In this document: positions 9,997 to 19,554 of the stretch, in pieces
Layout: the number at the start of each line of letters is the position of its first letter
Numbering within the stretch: position 1 is the first letter of the stretch
Assembly (NCBI GenBank): GCA_000335715.1
Contig: AMYZ01000001.1
Coordinates: 1 to 64,000 of the forward strand
Direction: 5' to 3'
Source: a beta proteobacterium L13
Lineage (GTDB): Bacteria > Pseudomonadota > Gammaproteobacteria > Burkholderiales > Chromobacteriaceae
DNA length: 64,000 nt
Notes under the pieces: model-generated
The model's input: the letters and a program-made list of their open reading frames with translations, nothing else
What the model was told of the DNA's origin: nothing
Database searches by the model: none
Made by a program: the position numbers and the translations under genes

Positions 9997-10722
9997 ATGC
10001 TATTTCGAACCTTGCCTGCCAATACCCGCGGCCGCGACTTTGTCGTGGGGGATGTGCACGGCTGTTTCGATACCTTGGGTTTGTTGCTGGGGCAGGTAGA
10101 CTTTGACCCGGAACGCGACCGCCTGTTGTCGGTGGGCGACCTGATCGACCGTGGCCCGGGCTCGTGGCAGGTGCTGGACTGGCTGGCGCAGATGTGGCTG
10201 TTTGCCGTGCGCGGTAACCACGAGCAAATGGCCATCGATTACGACGCTAGCGACGCCTGGCGCGAACGCTACGCCCGCAATGGTGGCGAGTGGTTCATGG
10301 CACTGCCTTCGGCGCAGCAGCAGCGTTACCGCAATGTGTTTGCCGCCATGCCGCTGGCAATCGAGCTGCCGGTAGGTAACAGGCTGGTGGGTTTGGTGCA
10401 TGCCGATTGTCCGGAAGACGACTGGGTGGTATTCCAGGCTCGTCTGGCCTCGGGCGAGGGCGTGGCTTGCAGCAATGGGCAGACAGTGCTGCACGAGGCG
10501 ACCTGGTCACGCGAGCGCATACGAGGCCAGGCGCGCGCGCGCGTTGCTGGTGTGGATTTGCTATGTGTAGGCCACACGCCCGTTAGCCTGGCGCGGCAGC
10601 GCGATAATGTGTTGTATGTGGATACCGGTGCCGTATACGGCCGCCAGCTCACCCTGCTGTGCCTGCAGGACATGAGCGTGCATAGCCTGGCGTGTACCGA
10701 GAGTACTTGTGTAGACGAATAG
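9997..10722 (+). CDS. Metallophosphoesterase, PrpA/PrpB-type serine/threonine protein phosphatase
   Basis: A 241-residue calcineurin-like phosphatase with the classic blocks in order: GDVHG (residue 20), GDLIDRG (50), GNHE (76), a histidine in LVHAD, and GHTP (190). The length and block spacing match the bacterial PrpA/PrpB and lambda phosphatase group, which dephosphorylate phosphoproteins using two metal ions. The ATG at 9997 is preferred; a GTG at 9946 would add 17 residues but neither has a strong ribosome binding site. It is a single gene divergent from the lipoprotein gene. Confidence 0.85.
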   Translation: MLFRTLPANTRGRDFVVGDVHGCFDTLGLLLGQVDFDPERDRLLSVGDLIDRGPGSWQVLDWLAQMWLFAVRGNHEQMAIDYDASDAWRERYARNGGEWFMALPSAQQQRYRNVFAAMPLAIELPVGNRLVGLVHADCPEDDWVVFQARLASGEGVACSNGQTVLHEATWSRERIRGQARARVAGVDLLCVGHTPVSLARQRDNVLYVDTGAVYGRQLTLLCLQDMSVHSLACTESTCVDE

Positions 10723-10794
10723 TTCGATAAGTGCTCCGCTGCCGTAGCGGCCAACTATGCTGAAAGCCTGCGCTGGTTACCGTACGGGGGGAGC

Positions 10795-11469
10795 ATGCCG
10801 CACCGCTACCATATTGCTTGCCTGCCATGGCTAGTCTGCCTGCCAGCGATGGCCGATAGTATCCGTTTCTACCTGCCCCCTGTTCCTGCCATTTATGAGG
10901 ACCGCGACGGCCACCCTGCTGGCTTGTACGTAGACCTGCTGCAGCATATGGCTAGCCATGCCGGTATTACCTTGCATCTCTATTTGGCCAGCCGCCCTAG
11001 AATCCTGCAGTCGCTACAGCGGCAGGATGACGCCTGCACCGCGGTGACACTGGCGGCCAACGCGCCACCTCCGGCCAGCATGCAGTACGTTTATGCCATG
11101 GGCCAGACGCAGGCCATGCTGTTTACCCGCCCCGGGGATACCCTCCCGCTAGCCGAACTGGCGCAGGTGCCGCCAGCCAAGCGCATGGTGTTTGGCGAGG
11201 GGGTGGCCAGTGTGCTGCAGCTGCGCGGCATGGCGGTGCCACAGCGTAGCGAATCACTGCAAGAGGCGGTGGCCATGCTGCAGGCGCAGCGCATCCGTGT
11301 GCTGTTTGCTACACGTGCGGCATTGTCGCGGCTGACGCCGGGTACGCTGGAAGCCGGTGCCGAGCTGGGGCCGCTGGTGTCATGGTTTGCTTGCTCCACA
11401 GAGATGCCAGCCGCCATGACTGCCCGGCTGGCCAATGCCTGGGCCAAGGTGCCCTTGCCACGATTCTAG
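10795..11469 (+). CDS. Periplasmic solute-binding-like protein (SBP type 3 fold)
   Basis: A 224-residue protein with a signal peptide (cleavage after CLPAMA, about residue 20), then SIRFYLPPVPAIYEDRDGHPAG and VDLLQHMA, resembling the start of bacterial extracellular amino-acid-binding proteins (a substrate-facing strand, then GLYVDLL). There are no transporter genes next to it, so it may act as a stand-alone sensor or orphan binding protein. The family assignment rests on general pattern and the ligand is unknown. Confidence 0.6.
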   Translation: MPHRYHIACLPWLVCLPAMADSIRFYLPPVPAIYEDRDGHPAGLYVDLLQHMASHAGITLHLYLASRPRILQSLQRQDDACTAVTLAANAPPPASMQYVYAMGQTQAMLFTRPGDTLPLAELAQVPPAKRMVFGEGVASVLQLRGMAVPQRSESLQEAVAMLQAQRIRVLFATRAALSRLTPGTLEAGAELGPLVSWFACSTEMPAAMTARLANAWAKVPLPRF

Positions 11470-11502
11470 GCAGGCCATAAGCGGCCTGCCGCAGGGCCGG
11501 GG

Positions 11503-12213
11503 CTAGTCTGCCAGCGCAATCACCACGCGTTTGTTACGTGCGCCCTTGCTTTCTATCTTCTTGACGACTACCGCGCCGATTTCGCCGGTATGGCGCACGT
11601 GTGTGCCGCCACATGGCTGCAGATCCACACCCTCTATGGCCACCAAGCGGATTTCCGGCAGGTCCAGCGGTGGTGTCACCGACATGGTCTTGATCAGCTC
11701 GGGCTGCGCACGCAGAGCCTCGCCGCTGGTCATCTGTACCGATACCGCATGGTTGGCCGCAATCAGGGCGTTGAGCTCGCGCTCGATATGCGCGGCGTCC
11801 AGCTCCATGCCTTCCGGCAGGTCGAAATCCAGCCGGCCGCTATCGGCGCTGAGATTGCCGCCGGTTACGCCTGCGCGCACGACACAGGACAGCAGGTGCA
11901 GGCAGCTATGGATACGCATGTGGCGATAGCGCCTGGCCCAATCCAGCTGCAGTGTCACCGCGCTGCCTGCGGCCAACTGTGTGCTAGCCGGGGCTGGCTG
12001 GTGCAGTATCTCGCGGGTGGTTTTGTCGCGGCGGGTGTCGGTAATGGCCAGCAGGCTGCCATCGGCCAGCACAAGCGTGCCGGTATCGCCAGGCTGGCCA
12101 CCGCCCAGTGGGTAGCACAGCGTATCGGCCAGCACGATGCCACGCTCGTCATGGCTGACTACGGTGGTGTCGAGGCTGGTCTGGTAAGGGTCCAGGTAGA
12201 AACGTTCTGGCAT
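11503..12213 (-). CDS. Alanyl-tRNA editing protein AlaX-like
   Basis: A 236-residue protein with the AlaRS editing-domain signatures: YPLGGGQPGDTG near the N-terminus, the zinc-binding HxxxH as HSCLHLL near residue 105, and CGGTHV (CxxxH) near residue 205. AlaX proteins are free-standing trans-editing enzymes that deacylate Ser- or Gly-tRNA(Ala). The N-terminal GGGQPGD block is that of the longer AlaX-M type. It is a single gene convergent with the binding-protein gene. Confidence 0.88.
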   Translation of the reverse strand: MPERFYLDPYQTSLDTTVVSHDERGIVLADTLCYPLGGGQPGDTGTLVLADGSLLAITDTRRDKTTREILHQPAPASTQLAAGSAVTLQLDWARRYRHMRIHSCLHLLSCVVRAGVTGGNLSADSGRLDFDLPEGMELDAAHIERELNALIAANHAVSVQMTSGEALRAQPELIKTMSVTPPLDLPEIRLVAIEGVDLQPCGGTHVRHTGEIGAVVVKKIESKGARNKRVVIALAD

Positions 12214-12350
12214 GGCGGGCTCTCTGTTGTCGGGTTATCGGTATAGCGTGAGGCCGCCGGTCATACATTTCAATAGGGCGCGGCTAGTTTGCCGGGGGCG
12301 TTTGAAATGCCGGATAATCGGCGCCTTCATTCCTTGCCAACTGCCCGCAG

Positions 12351-13025
12351 ATGAGCGCCGTACACACCCTGGACGACTACACCCCGCCGCCGGATACCGG
12401 CCTGCAGCTGCACTATCAGGATGACTACCTGCTGGTGGTGGACAAGCCAGCCGGGCTGCTATCGGTACCGGGGCGGGGCGAGGCGCGGCAAGACTGCCTG
12501 AGCCTGCGCGTGCAGCAGCGCTTTCCCGACGCGCTGGTGGTGCACCGGCTGGATATGGCCACCTCCGGCTTGTTGCTGATGGCGCGCGGGCTGGCCATGC
12601 AGCGCCAGCTATCGGCCAGCTTTGCCGGGCGCGATGTGCAAAAAACGTATCAGGCACTGGTGGCAGGGCAGCTATTGCCGGAGCAGGGCGATATCCACCT
12701 GCCGCTCATGGCCGACTGGCTGCAGCGGCCACGGCAAAAGGTAGATTTGCAGGCTGGCAAGCCGTCGCACACCGGCTATCAGGTCGTGGCTTACGATACG
12801 GTGCGCAACGCTAGCCGGGTATCGCTTACCCCGCACACCGGGCGCACGCACCAACTGCGCGTGCACATGATGGCACTAGGCCACCCCATGCTGGGCGACA
12901 CGCTGTACGCGCCACCCGCTGTGCAGCAGGCCATGCCACGGCTGTGTCTGCACGCTTGCGAGTTGCAGTTGCACCACCCGCACAGCGGCGAGCTGTTGCA
13001 GCTACACAGCCCGGTGCCGTTCTAG
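12351..13025 (+). CDS. rluA: Pseudouridine synthase RluA (dual 23S rRNA/tRNA)
   Basis: A 224-residue protein with the RluA-family catalytic motif HRLDMATSG (Asp near residue 66) and the downstream PHTGRTHQLRVHM block. It lacks the N-terminal S4 domain of RluC/RluD, and its size matches E. coli RluA (219 residues), which modifies U746 of 23S rRNA and U32 of several tRNAs. The precise target is inferred from length and the missing S4 domain. Confidence 0.88.
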   Translation: MSAVHTLDDYTPPPDTGLQLHYQDDYLLVVDKPAGLLSVPGRGEARQDCLSLRVQQRFPDALVVHRLDMATSGLLLMARGLAMQRQLSASFAGRDVQKTYQALVAGQLLPEQGDIHLPLMADWLQRPRQKVDLQAGKPSHTGYQVVAYDTVRNASRVSLTPHTGRTHQLRVHMMALGHPMLGDTLYAPPAVQQAMPRLCLHACELQLHHPHSGELLQLHSPVPF

Positions 13026-13055
13026 CCTGTTTGGTGCGTATCCGGCCTGGCTGGG

Positions 13056-13631
13056 CTAGAACAGGGTTTCGCGGTAACGCTCGCGCCCATCCAGCAACAG
13101 CGCCAGAATCCCCGCCTTGCCGCGCTGGTCGATGGCTACCCGTACCGATACTTTCTCGCCGCCCTGGGGTTGTTCTATCTGCCGGCCAGTACCTTCCGGC
13201 ACAAAATACTGTTCTATGCCATAGCGCACTTGCAGGGTGCGCAGGGTGGCGCCATTGTGCGCCTGCCGGGTGTCGATATGCTGCACCTCGCCAGCCAGTG
13301 CCAGCTGCCCTGCGGGGATGGCACTGCGCTGGTGGTGCACGGATAGCGCTTTTGCCCCGTCTGGCTGGGGCTGGATGGCCACCCAGACACGGTCGTGCGG
13401 CTGAAAGCCCTTGTCCCCGCCCAGTGCTTGTTCGCCATCCAGCGCCAGCCGGTTGATGGCGTAGTTCAGCCGCGCGTAATCGCCCATGAACAGCGAACGC
13501 GGGTCTACCGGCAAGGTGGGCAGTATCACGGCGGTACCCGTCTGCAGCGTCCACTGCTTGTCGGCAACCATGGCAGCCAGGGCTAGCAGCTGCAGCACGC
13601 AAAGCAGGGTGAGTTTTTGCCACAGGCTCAT
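13056..13631 (-). CDS. GDYXXLXY-domain membrane protein
   Basis: A 191-residue protein with one N-terminal hydrophobic helix (residues 5-22) and the family motif MGDYARLNY near residue 55; the rest is predicted extracytoplasmic. Its ATG overlaps the stop of the upstream DUF2157 gene (ATGA), and these two families are commonly adjacent, so they probably form a functional pair in the envelope. The function is unknown. Confidence 0.85.
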   Translation of the reverse strand: MSLWQKLTLLCVLQLLALAAMVADKQWTLQTGTAVILPTLPVDPRSLFMGDYARLNYAINRLALDGEQALGGDKGFQPHDRVWVAIQPQPDGAKALSVHHQRSAIPAGQLALAGEVQHIDTRQAHNGATLRTLQVRYGIEQYFVPEGTGRQIEQPQGGEKVSVRVAIDQRGKAGILALLLDGRERYRETLF

Positions 13632-14938
13632 GGCTGTTCCTCCGTCGGGATGCGTGCCAGCAGGCTGCGGCGACGCCGTTCCATCCAACCGCCTGCTGCC
13701 AGCAACAGGACGCCACCGCCCATGAAGAACAGCGAACGGTCCATCAGCGTCCAGAACGCATCCACGTAGCGCGCCAGCAGCCAGCACAGCAGGGCGCCGA
13801 AAACCTGGTTGATGATGGCCCGGTCGCCCTCGCGGATGCCGACGTCGGCCATCCAGCCCATCATGCCAAGGAAAACGGCATTCCATAACAGTGCAGGCCA
13901 GCTGCCGCTATAGCTGAACATAACCGTGCAGGTGACCAGCACGGCAAAGCTTGTGGCCAAGATCAGGCCGGAACGGCGCTGCAGCGGCGAAAGTGTTTGC
14001 CGCCGAGCCAATGCCAGCATGCCCAAGGCGTAGAGGCTGCCGCTGGCCAGCAGACCTGCAAACCAGAGAGGATCCAGCACGGCTTGTTCGCCGGATGCCG
14101 AGACAAAATCGGGAAACGTCAACGCAAACGTGCCGCCCAGCACACCGGCGAGCAAGGTGCCGCCGCCAGTACGCATGCAGGGCTGCCGGCTGGTTTGGGT
14201 CATGGCCCAGGTACCTGCCAGCGCCAGTAGCTGCAGGGCAAACAGGCGCAGGTGAGCTTGCAGGGCATCATCCAGTAGCGGCCAAGCTTGGGCATGCCAG
14301 CCTGTCAGCCACAGTAGTAGTAGCGCAGCGCAGCCACGGGCGGCCAGCGCCCAGCCGTGGCGCTGCACGGCAAGGGTGGCCAGCAGCAGGTAGCCTGGCA
14401 GTAGCCAGTTCATCTGCGCGTATTCGAACTGCTCGTAGCCGGTCCACAGTGCGGCCAACCCTAGCGAGATCAGCATGGCCGGCTGCGACTGTAGCAGGGC
14501 TGCAGTCAGCAGCCCGCCGGCAGCCCAGAGGGCGATGCCATCCGGGAAGTGCGCATCGATGTGGTAGAGCTGGCCTATCAGCATGATGGCCGCGCCGAAC
14601 AGCAACACCGACAGCACCACCATGCCCTGCGCCAGCTTTTGCAGCCCGCGGGTCATGCTGACGCCGTACGCTGCATGGCTGCTGCTTAGTGCCAGAAATA
14701 TGACAAGAAGCTTGCCCGGTTTGCTGATGGCGTCCCAGTTCGCAGCAAACCAGCTCAGCACGCCGATACCCAGAAGCAGCGCCCCCATCTGCGCCAGCCC
14801 GCCAGGCCAGCCGAGGCGGCTTTGCCGCGTAGCGACATCTGCCAGAATGGCTTGCCGGCCCTCTGTGCTAAGCCAGCCTGCTTGTTGCCAGCGCTTGGAT
14901 TCTTCCGCCAGCCGCTTGCCGAATGCTTTGTCGTTCAT
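13628..14938 (-). CDS. DUF2157 polytopic membrane protein
   Basis: A 436-residue protein starting MNDKAFGKRLAEESKRWQQA, a soluble N-terminal region of about 45 residues, followed by roughly ten to twelve hydrophobic segments. The N-terminal region and the GIGVLSWFAANWD segment are typical of DUF2157. It is the first gene of a two-gene unit with the GDYXXLXY protein (4-nt overlap). No biochemical role is established. Confidence 0.85.
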   Translation of the reverse strand: MNDKAFGKRLAEESKRWQQAGWLSTEGRQAILADVATRQSRLGWPGGLAQMGALLLGIGVLSWFAANWDAISKPGKLLVIFLALSSSHAAYGVSMTRGLQKLAQGMVVLSVLLFGAAIMLIGQLYHIDAHFPDGIALWAAGGLLTAALLQSQPAMLISLGLAALWTGYEQFEYAQMNWLLPGYLLLATLAVQRHGWALAARGCAALLLLWLTGWHAQAWPLLDDALQAHLRLFALQLLALAGTWAMTQTSRQPCMRTGGGTLLAGVLGGTFALTFPDFVSASGEQAVLDPLWFAGLLASGSLYALGMLALARRQTLSPLQRRSGLILATSFAVLVTCTVMFSYSGSWPALLWNAVFLGMMGWMADVGIREGDRAIINQVFGALLCWLLARYVDAFWTLMDRSLFFMGGGVLLLAAGGWMERRRRSLLARIPTEEQP

Positions 14939-15074
14939 CGCGCTTTACCCATTGCTGATGGCCAATCCCCATGACCCGCTCGCCGTCGGGCGCGCCAGGT
15001 CAGGGATGAAGGCTGATGACGTTCAATTGTGCTCGGCTGCTATCTGGCTGTCCAATGCTGTCGCGTGGCGGGTG

Positions 15075-15566
15075 TCAGAAAACCAGTGCGGCGACAAATA
15101 CGGCCAGCATGGCAAAGGCGCAGGCGATCTTGATGACGGTGCCAGCCAGAAAACCGATGAAGGTGGCGATGCCCACTTTGCCCGCTTGCTGCAGCGAGCG
15201 GCGCGCCTGCAGCTCGCCGATGACGGCACCGACGATGGGTCCGATGATGGCGCCCACCAAGCCCAGAAACATGCCCACCAGCCCGCCGATAAAGGCACCG
15301 ATCAGTGCCTGGCGGCTGGCGCCGCTTTTTTGGGCACCCAGAAAGCCGGCCAGGTTTTCCATCATCATGCCCAGTACGGCCAGCACGCCGATAATGATCA
15401 AAGCCGTGCTGCCCACGCTGGCAAAGTCGCCCAGCCAGGCCGCCAGCAGCATGCCGCCGCCCAGCAGCGCTAGGCCGGGTAGGGCAGGGTAGATCGTGCC
15501 GGCCAGCCCGGCCAGCATCATGATGATGGCCAGCGCGTAGCCGGCCCAGCTCCAGTCGAAAGCCAT
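15075..15566 (-). CDS. DUF456 small membrane protein
   Basis: A 163-residue, very hydrophobic protein with Gly-rich helices (GLAGTIYPALPGLALLGGGM, then GAFIGGLVGMFLGLVG and GAIIGPIVGAVIGE), the DUF456 pattern. AAGGAG lies 7 nt ahead of the ATG. It follows the ppk1 terminator, so it is probably a separate transcription unit. Function unknown. Confidence 0.85.
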   Translation of the reverse strand: MAFDWSWAGYALAIIMMLAGLAGTIYPALPGLALLGGGMLLAAWLGDFASVGSTALIIIGVLAVLGMMMENLAGFLGAQKSGASRQALIGAFIGGLVGMFLGLVGAIIGPIVGAVIGELQARRSLQQAGKVGIATFIGFLAGTVIKIACAFAMLAVFVAALVF

Positions 15567-15599
15567 GTTTACTCCTTGAAGGTGACCTTGCTAAGTAAA

Positions 15600-15630
15600 A
15601 CGGCGCCGCCGGAAGTTCCGGGGGCGCCGT
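15600..15630 (-). terminator. Rho-independent terminator after ppk1
   Basis: ACGGCGCC pairs with GGCGCCGT, with a second GC-rich pairing inside. On the minus strand the stem is followed by TTTTACTT. A copy of the dispersed 10-mer (15632-15641) touches its upstream side. Confidence 0.8.
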
Positions 15631-15654
15631 ATGCGGCCAACCTGGCGGCGGGGT

Positions 15655-17712
15655 TTAGCCAGTGTATTCCTGCAGCAGGATATCCTGCGCGCAGCGGCCT
15701 TTCCCACGGGCGACGCGGCGGCGGTAGCTGCCATCCTGCTGCATTTCCCAGGCGTTGGTATTGTCTTCCAGATACACCTTCAGGCCTTCGCGGATCACGC
15801 GGCGCTTGAGCTTGGTGTCCAGAATCGGCACGCAGGTCTCGATGCGGCGGAAGAAGTTGCGGCCCATCCAGTCGGCGCTGGAAATGAACAGGTTTTCTGC
15901 CTTGTCGTTGTAGAAGTAGAACACGCGGGTGTGCTCCAGGAAGCGGCCAACGATGGAACGCACCGAGATGTTCTCCGACAGCCCCTCTACGCCAGGGCGC
16001 AGCGCGCACACGCCACGCACGATCAGGGTGATTTTCACACCGGCCTGGCTGGCGCGGTATAGCGCACGGATCACCTGTGGCTCCAGCAGCGCGTTCATTT
16101 TGGCAATGATCTGCGCCGGTTTGCCGGCCTGGGCGTGCTCGATTTCGCGGTCGATCGCGGTGGTGATCATGTTGTGCAGGGTAAACGGCGACTGGTACAG
16201 GTGCTTGAGCTCGCCGGCGCGGCCCAGGCCGGTAATCTGCACGAACAGGTCGTTCACGTCGGTGGCGATTTCCTCGTTGCAGGTCATCAGGCCAAAGTCG
16301 GTATACAGGCGGGCGGTGCGCGGGTGGTAGTTGCCGGTACCCAGGTGCACGTAGCGGCGCAGCTGGCCTTCTTCGCGGCGCACCACCAGCAGCATCTTGG
16401 CGTGGATCTTGTAGCCGAACACGCCGTACACCACGTGGGCACCAGCGTCTTCCAGGCGGGTGGCCCAGCTGATATTGGCTTCTTCGTCAAAGCGTGCCAT
16501 CAGCTCTACCACCACGGTCACCTGCTTGCCGGCGCGGGCGGCGGCAATCAGAGATTCCATCAGTACCGAGTCGGTGCCGGTACGGTATACCGTCATCTTG
16601 ATGGCCACCACAGCCGGGTCGCTGGCGGCCTGGGTGAGCAGGTCGATTACCGGCTGGAAGGTCTGGAACGGGTGGTGCAGCAGCATGTCACCCTTGCGGA
16701 TGGCGTCAAACAGCGGGGTTTTCTTTTCCAGGATGTCCGGCAGCGAGGCCTGGAACGGGGCGAACTTGGTTTCCGGGCGGTCGACAAAGTCGGGCACCTG
16801 CATCAGGCGCACCAGGTTCACCGGGCCATCTACGCGGAACACGTCGTGCTTTTGCAGGGCAAAGGTGTTCAGCAGGAATTCTTCCATGTGTGCCGGGCAG
16901 GTGTCGGCAATCTCCAGGCGTACGGCATCGCCGTACTGGCGCTGGCGCAGCTCGCCCTGCAGCGCGGTACGCAGGTTTTTTACGTCGTCATCGTCCACCG
17001 ACAAATCGCTGTCACGTGTGACGCGGAACTGGTAGCAGCCTTTTACCAGCATGCCGGGGAACAGCTCCTGCACGTGCGAGTGCAGGATGGACGACAGGAA
17101 CACAAAGGTATCGGCGCCGTCTGCGGCCAACTCGGCCGGTAGCTTGATAACGCGCGGCAGGATACGCGGCGCTTGCACGATGGCAATGCCGGATTCGCGG
17201 CCGAAGGCGTCTGCGCCTTCCAGCTCTACGATAAAGTTCAGGCTCTTGTTGAGCAGGCGCGGGAAGGGGTGCGACGGGTCCAGGCCGATAGGCGTGAGGA
17301 TAGGCATCAGCTCGCGGAAGAAATAGTCGCTGATCCACGCTTTTTGCGCCGCGTCCCATTCGTTACGGCGCAAGAAAATGATGTTGTCGGCACGCAGTGC
17401 CGGAAAGATTTCCTCGCGCAGCAGGCGGTATTGTTCGCGCACCAGGTCGTGTGCCGCGGCCGACACCTTCGCCAGCGCTTCGGCCGGGGTGCTGCCATCT
17501 GCCAGGATGCGTTCCGGGGTATTTTGTGCTGCATCTTTCAGCCAGGCCACGCGTACTTCGTAGAACTCGTCCATATTGGACGAAACGATGCACAGGTACT
17601 TCAACCGCTCCAGAATCGGCAGGTATTCTTCTTCCGCTTGCGCCATGACGCGGCGGTTGAATTCGAGCAAACCCAGCTCGCGGTTTAGCAGATTGTCGTG
17701 TGGCATGGACAT
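15655..17712 (-). CDS. ppk1: Polyphosphate kinase 1
   Basis: A 685-residue protein with the PPK1 N-terminal block LLNRELGLLEFNRRVMAQA, the nucleotide-binding middle region, and the catalytic autophosphorylated histidine region HLGTGNYHPRTARLYTDFG (about residue 440), ending with a C2 PLD-like domain. It makes long-chain polyphosphate reversibly from ATP, used for stress survival and motility. Length matches the family (about 690). The start is the ATG at 17712; an in-frame ATG two codons later is equally possible. No exopolyphosphatase gene is adjacent. Confidence 0.96.
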   Translation of the reverse strand: MSMPHDNLLNRELGLLEFNRRVMAQAEEEYLPILERLKYLCIVSSNMDEFYEVRVAWLKDAAQNTPERILADGSTPAEALAKVSAAAHDLVREQYRLLREEIFPALRADNIIFLRRNEWDAAQKAWISDYFFRELMPILTPIGLDPSHPFPRLLNKSLNFIVELEGADAFGRESGIAIVQAPRILPRVIKLPAELAADGADTFVFLSSILHSHVQELFPGMLVKGCYQFRVTRDSDLSVDDDDVKNLRTALQGELRQRQYGDAVRLEIADTCPAHMEEFLLNTFALQKHDVFRVDGPVNLVRLMQVPDFVDRPETKFAPFQASLPDILEKKTPLFDAIRKGDMLLHHPFQTFQPVIDLLTQAASDPAVVAIKMTVYRTGTDSVLMESLIAAARAGKQVTVVVELMARFDEEANISWATRLEDAGAHVVYGVFGYKIHAKMLLVVRREEGQLRRYVHLGTGNYHPRTARLYTDFGLMTCNEEIATDVNDLFVQITGLGRAGELKHLYQSPFTLHNMITTAIDREIEHAQAGKPAQIIAKMNALLEPQVIRALYRASQAGVKITLIVRGVCALRPGVEGLSENISVRSIVGRFLEHTRVFYFYNDKAENLFISSADWMGRNFFRRIETCVPILDTKLKRRVIREGLKVYLEDNTNAWEMQQDGSYRRRVARGKGRCAQDILLQEYTG

Positions 17713-17748
17713 GATTAATGCTTCTTTGATAAAGGGTGAGGCAAAAAA

Positions 17749-17766
17749 AGCCCTCGAAAGAGGGCT
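17749..17766 (-). terminator. Rho-independent terminator after yggX
   Basis: AGCCCTC pairs with GAGGGCT around a loop of GAAA (TTTC on the minus strand), followed on the minus strand by seven T residues. Confidence 0.88.
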
Positions 17767-17772
17767 GTCCTG

Positions 17773-18042
17773 TTACGGCTGCGGGGTAAAGCCGGCAACC
17801 TGGTCGGCACCCTGGCCGTAGAAGTAGGCTTCCAGCTGCGCAGCCAGGTACTGGCGGGCGCGGGCATCGGCCAGGCTCAGGCGGTTTTCGTTGATCAGCA
17901 TGGTCTGGTAACGCAGCCAGCCTTGCCAGGCTTCTTTGGAGACGTCGGCGAAAACACGCTGACCCAGCGCGCCGGGCAGGGGCGGGAAATCCATACCTTC
18001 GGCTTCGCGACCGAGCTTAACGCAGTTGACCATTCTTGCCAT
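17773..18042 (-). CDS. yggX: Fe(2+)-trafficking / oxidative damage protection protein
   Basis: An 89-residue protein that begins [21 protein letters not shown], matching YggX including the single conserved Cys near residue 7, and continues with the typical [19 protein letters not shown] helix. YggX protects iron-sulfur clusters from oxidation. AAGGAATGC precedes the ATG. It is a single gene with its own terminator between argA and ppk1. Confidence 0.95.
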   Translation of the reverse strand: MARMVNCVKLGREAEGMDFPPLPGALGQRVFADVSKEAWQGWLRYQTMLINENRLSLADARARQYLAAQLEAYFYGQGADQVAGFTPQP

Positions 18043-18140
18043 GATGCATTCCTTGCAATAGTTGAGACACGATAGCCAGTAATTGTGTCACAGAGATGAC
18101 GGGTAACCAACCGTGCGCGCAGTGTGGATGCTGCGCCAGA

Positions 18141-19454
18141 TCAAGCCGCCAGTGGCTTGATCAGCACTTTGGAGCGGCGGTTGTGGTTGTACAGCTCGCG
18201 CCGCACCGCGGGCAGATCGTCTACCGTTGCTGGCTGGAAGCCGCGTTCGGCAAACCAGTGTGCCGTTTGCGTGGTGAGGATGAACACTTTTTTCAGGCCG
18301 CACAGCCGGGCTTGTTCTTCGACGTATTTCAGCAGGCGGTCGCCAAAACCGGCGTTGCGGCGTTCCTGGCTGATGGCCAGGCACGCCAGCTCGGCCATGC
18401 CGTCCTCGTGGAACGGCAGCATGGCCACGCAGCCGTAAATGCGCTCGTCGTGCTCCAGTACCGCGTACTGGCGTATCTGCATTTCCAGGTGTTCGCGGCT
18501 GCGCTTGATCAGGATGCCTTGTTCTTGCAGCGGGCGGATCAGCGCCAGGATATCGCCGACGTCTTCTATGCTGGCTTCGCGTACTTTCACCAGCGAGTCG
18601 CGCGCGATCATGGTGCCGGTGCCAAAGTCGGTAAACAGCTCCACCAGCAGGGCGCCATCTTCGTTGTGGCTCACCAGGTGCGAGCGCACCACGCCTTCGC
18701 GCGTGGCGCGGATGGCGTAGGGCAGGCTCACGCGAACCTCGTCGCTATCGATGCCGCGCTGGAAAATGGTCTCGGCCTGTTCTGCCGAAATGGCGCTGTG
18801 CAGGATCCCGTCGGCATCTACCAGGCCATCGCTTTGCACCATGAAAATCAGCTTTTCCGCTTTCAGTTCGATAGCCGTCTGGCAGGCCACTTCTTCCATG
18901 GTCATGTTGAACGCTTCGCCGGTGGGCGAGTAGCCGATCAGCGACATCAGTACCAGCTCGCCCAGGTCCAGCCGTTTGTTGATGGCGAGGGTGTCGATCT
19001 TGCGCACACGGCCGCTGAACTGCATGTCTACGCCGTCGATCACGCCCAGCGGCTGGGCGGTGACAAAGTTGCCGCCGGCGACGCGCAGGCAGGCACCGTG
19101 CATGGGTGAATTGGGCATGCCCATGGACATGAACGCTTCCAGGTCGTGGCGCAGGCCGCCTACCGCCGATTTGACGGCTTCCATGGTGAGCGCATCGGTC
19201 ACGCGGCGGCCATGGTGGAACTGTGGTGGCGTACCGCGCAGCCTTAGTTGTTCTTCGATCTGCGGGCGGGCGCCGTGCACCAGCACAATGCGCACCCCCA
19301 GGCTAACCAGCAGGTTGATGTCTTGCGCCAGGCCGTACAGGTTGCCGCGTGCCAGGCATTCGCCATTAATGGCAATAACAAAGGTCTTGCCGCGAAAATT
19401 GTTGATGTAAGGTGCAGCTTCACGGAAAGCCAGCACAAAATCGGGATGCAGCAT
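18141..19454 (-). CDS. argA: Amino-acid N-acetyltransferase (N-acetylglutamate synthase)
   Basis: A 437-residue classic ArgA: an N-terminal amino-acid-kinase domain (FVIAINGECLARGN, VLVHGARPQIEEQL) joined to a C-terminal GNAT domain with the acetyl-CoA loop SQERRNAGFGDRLL. It makes N-acetylglutamate, the first step of arginine synthesis, and the kinase-like domain usually mediates arginine feedback inhibition. I prefer the ATG at 19454 because GGAG lies about 8 nt ahead of it; a TTG four codons upstream keeps the frame. Confidence 0.93.
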   Translation of the reverse strand: MLHPDFVLAFREAAPYINNFRGKTFVIAINGECLARGNLYGLAQDINLLVSLGVRIVLVHGARPQIEEQLRLRGTPPQFHHGRRVTDALTMEAVKSAVGGLRHDLEAFMSMGMPNSPMHGACLRVAGGNFVTAQPLGVIDGVDMQFSGRVRKIDTLAINKRLDLGELVLMSLIGYSPTGEAFNMTMEEVACQTAIELKAEKLIFMVQSDGLVDADGILHSAISAEQAETIFQRGIDSDEVRVSLPYAIRATREGVVRSHLVSHNEDGALLVELFTDFGTGTMIARDSLVKVREASIEDVGDILALIRPLQEQGILIKRSREHLEMQIRQYAVLEHDERIYGCVAMLPFHEDGMAELACLAISQERRNAGFGDRLLKYVEEQARLCGLKKVFILTTQTAHWFAERGFQPATVDDLPAVRRELYNHNRRSKVLIKPLAA

Positions 19455-19554
19455 GCACAGCTCCAACAGCAGAGGCCGGAAAAACGCAAGATTAGCAGGA
19501 ATGCCGGCAGGCTGATATGGCGGCCGTGTTACAGCTGCCAGGGTTGGCCGCAGG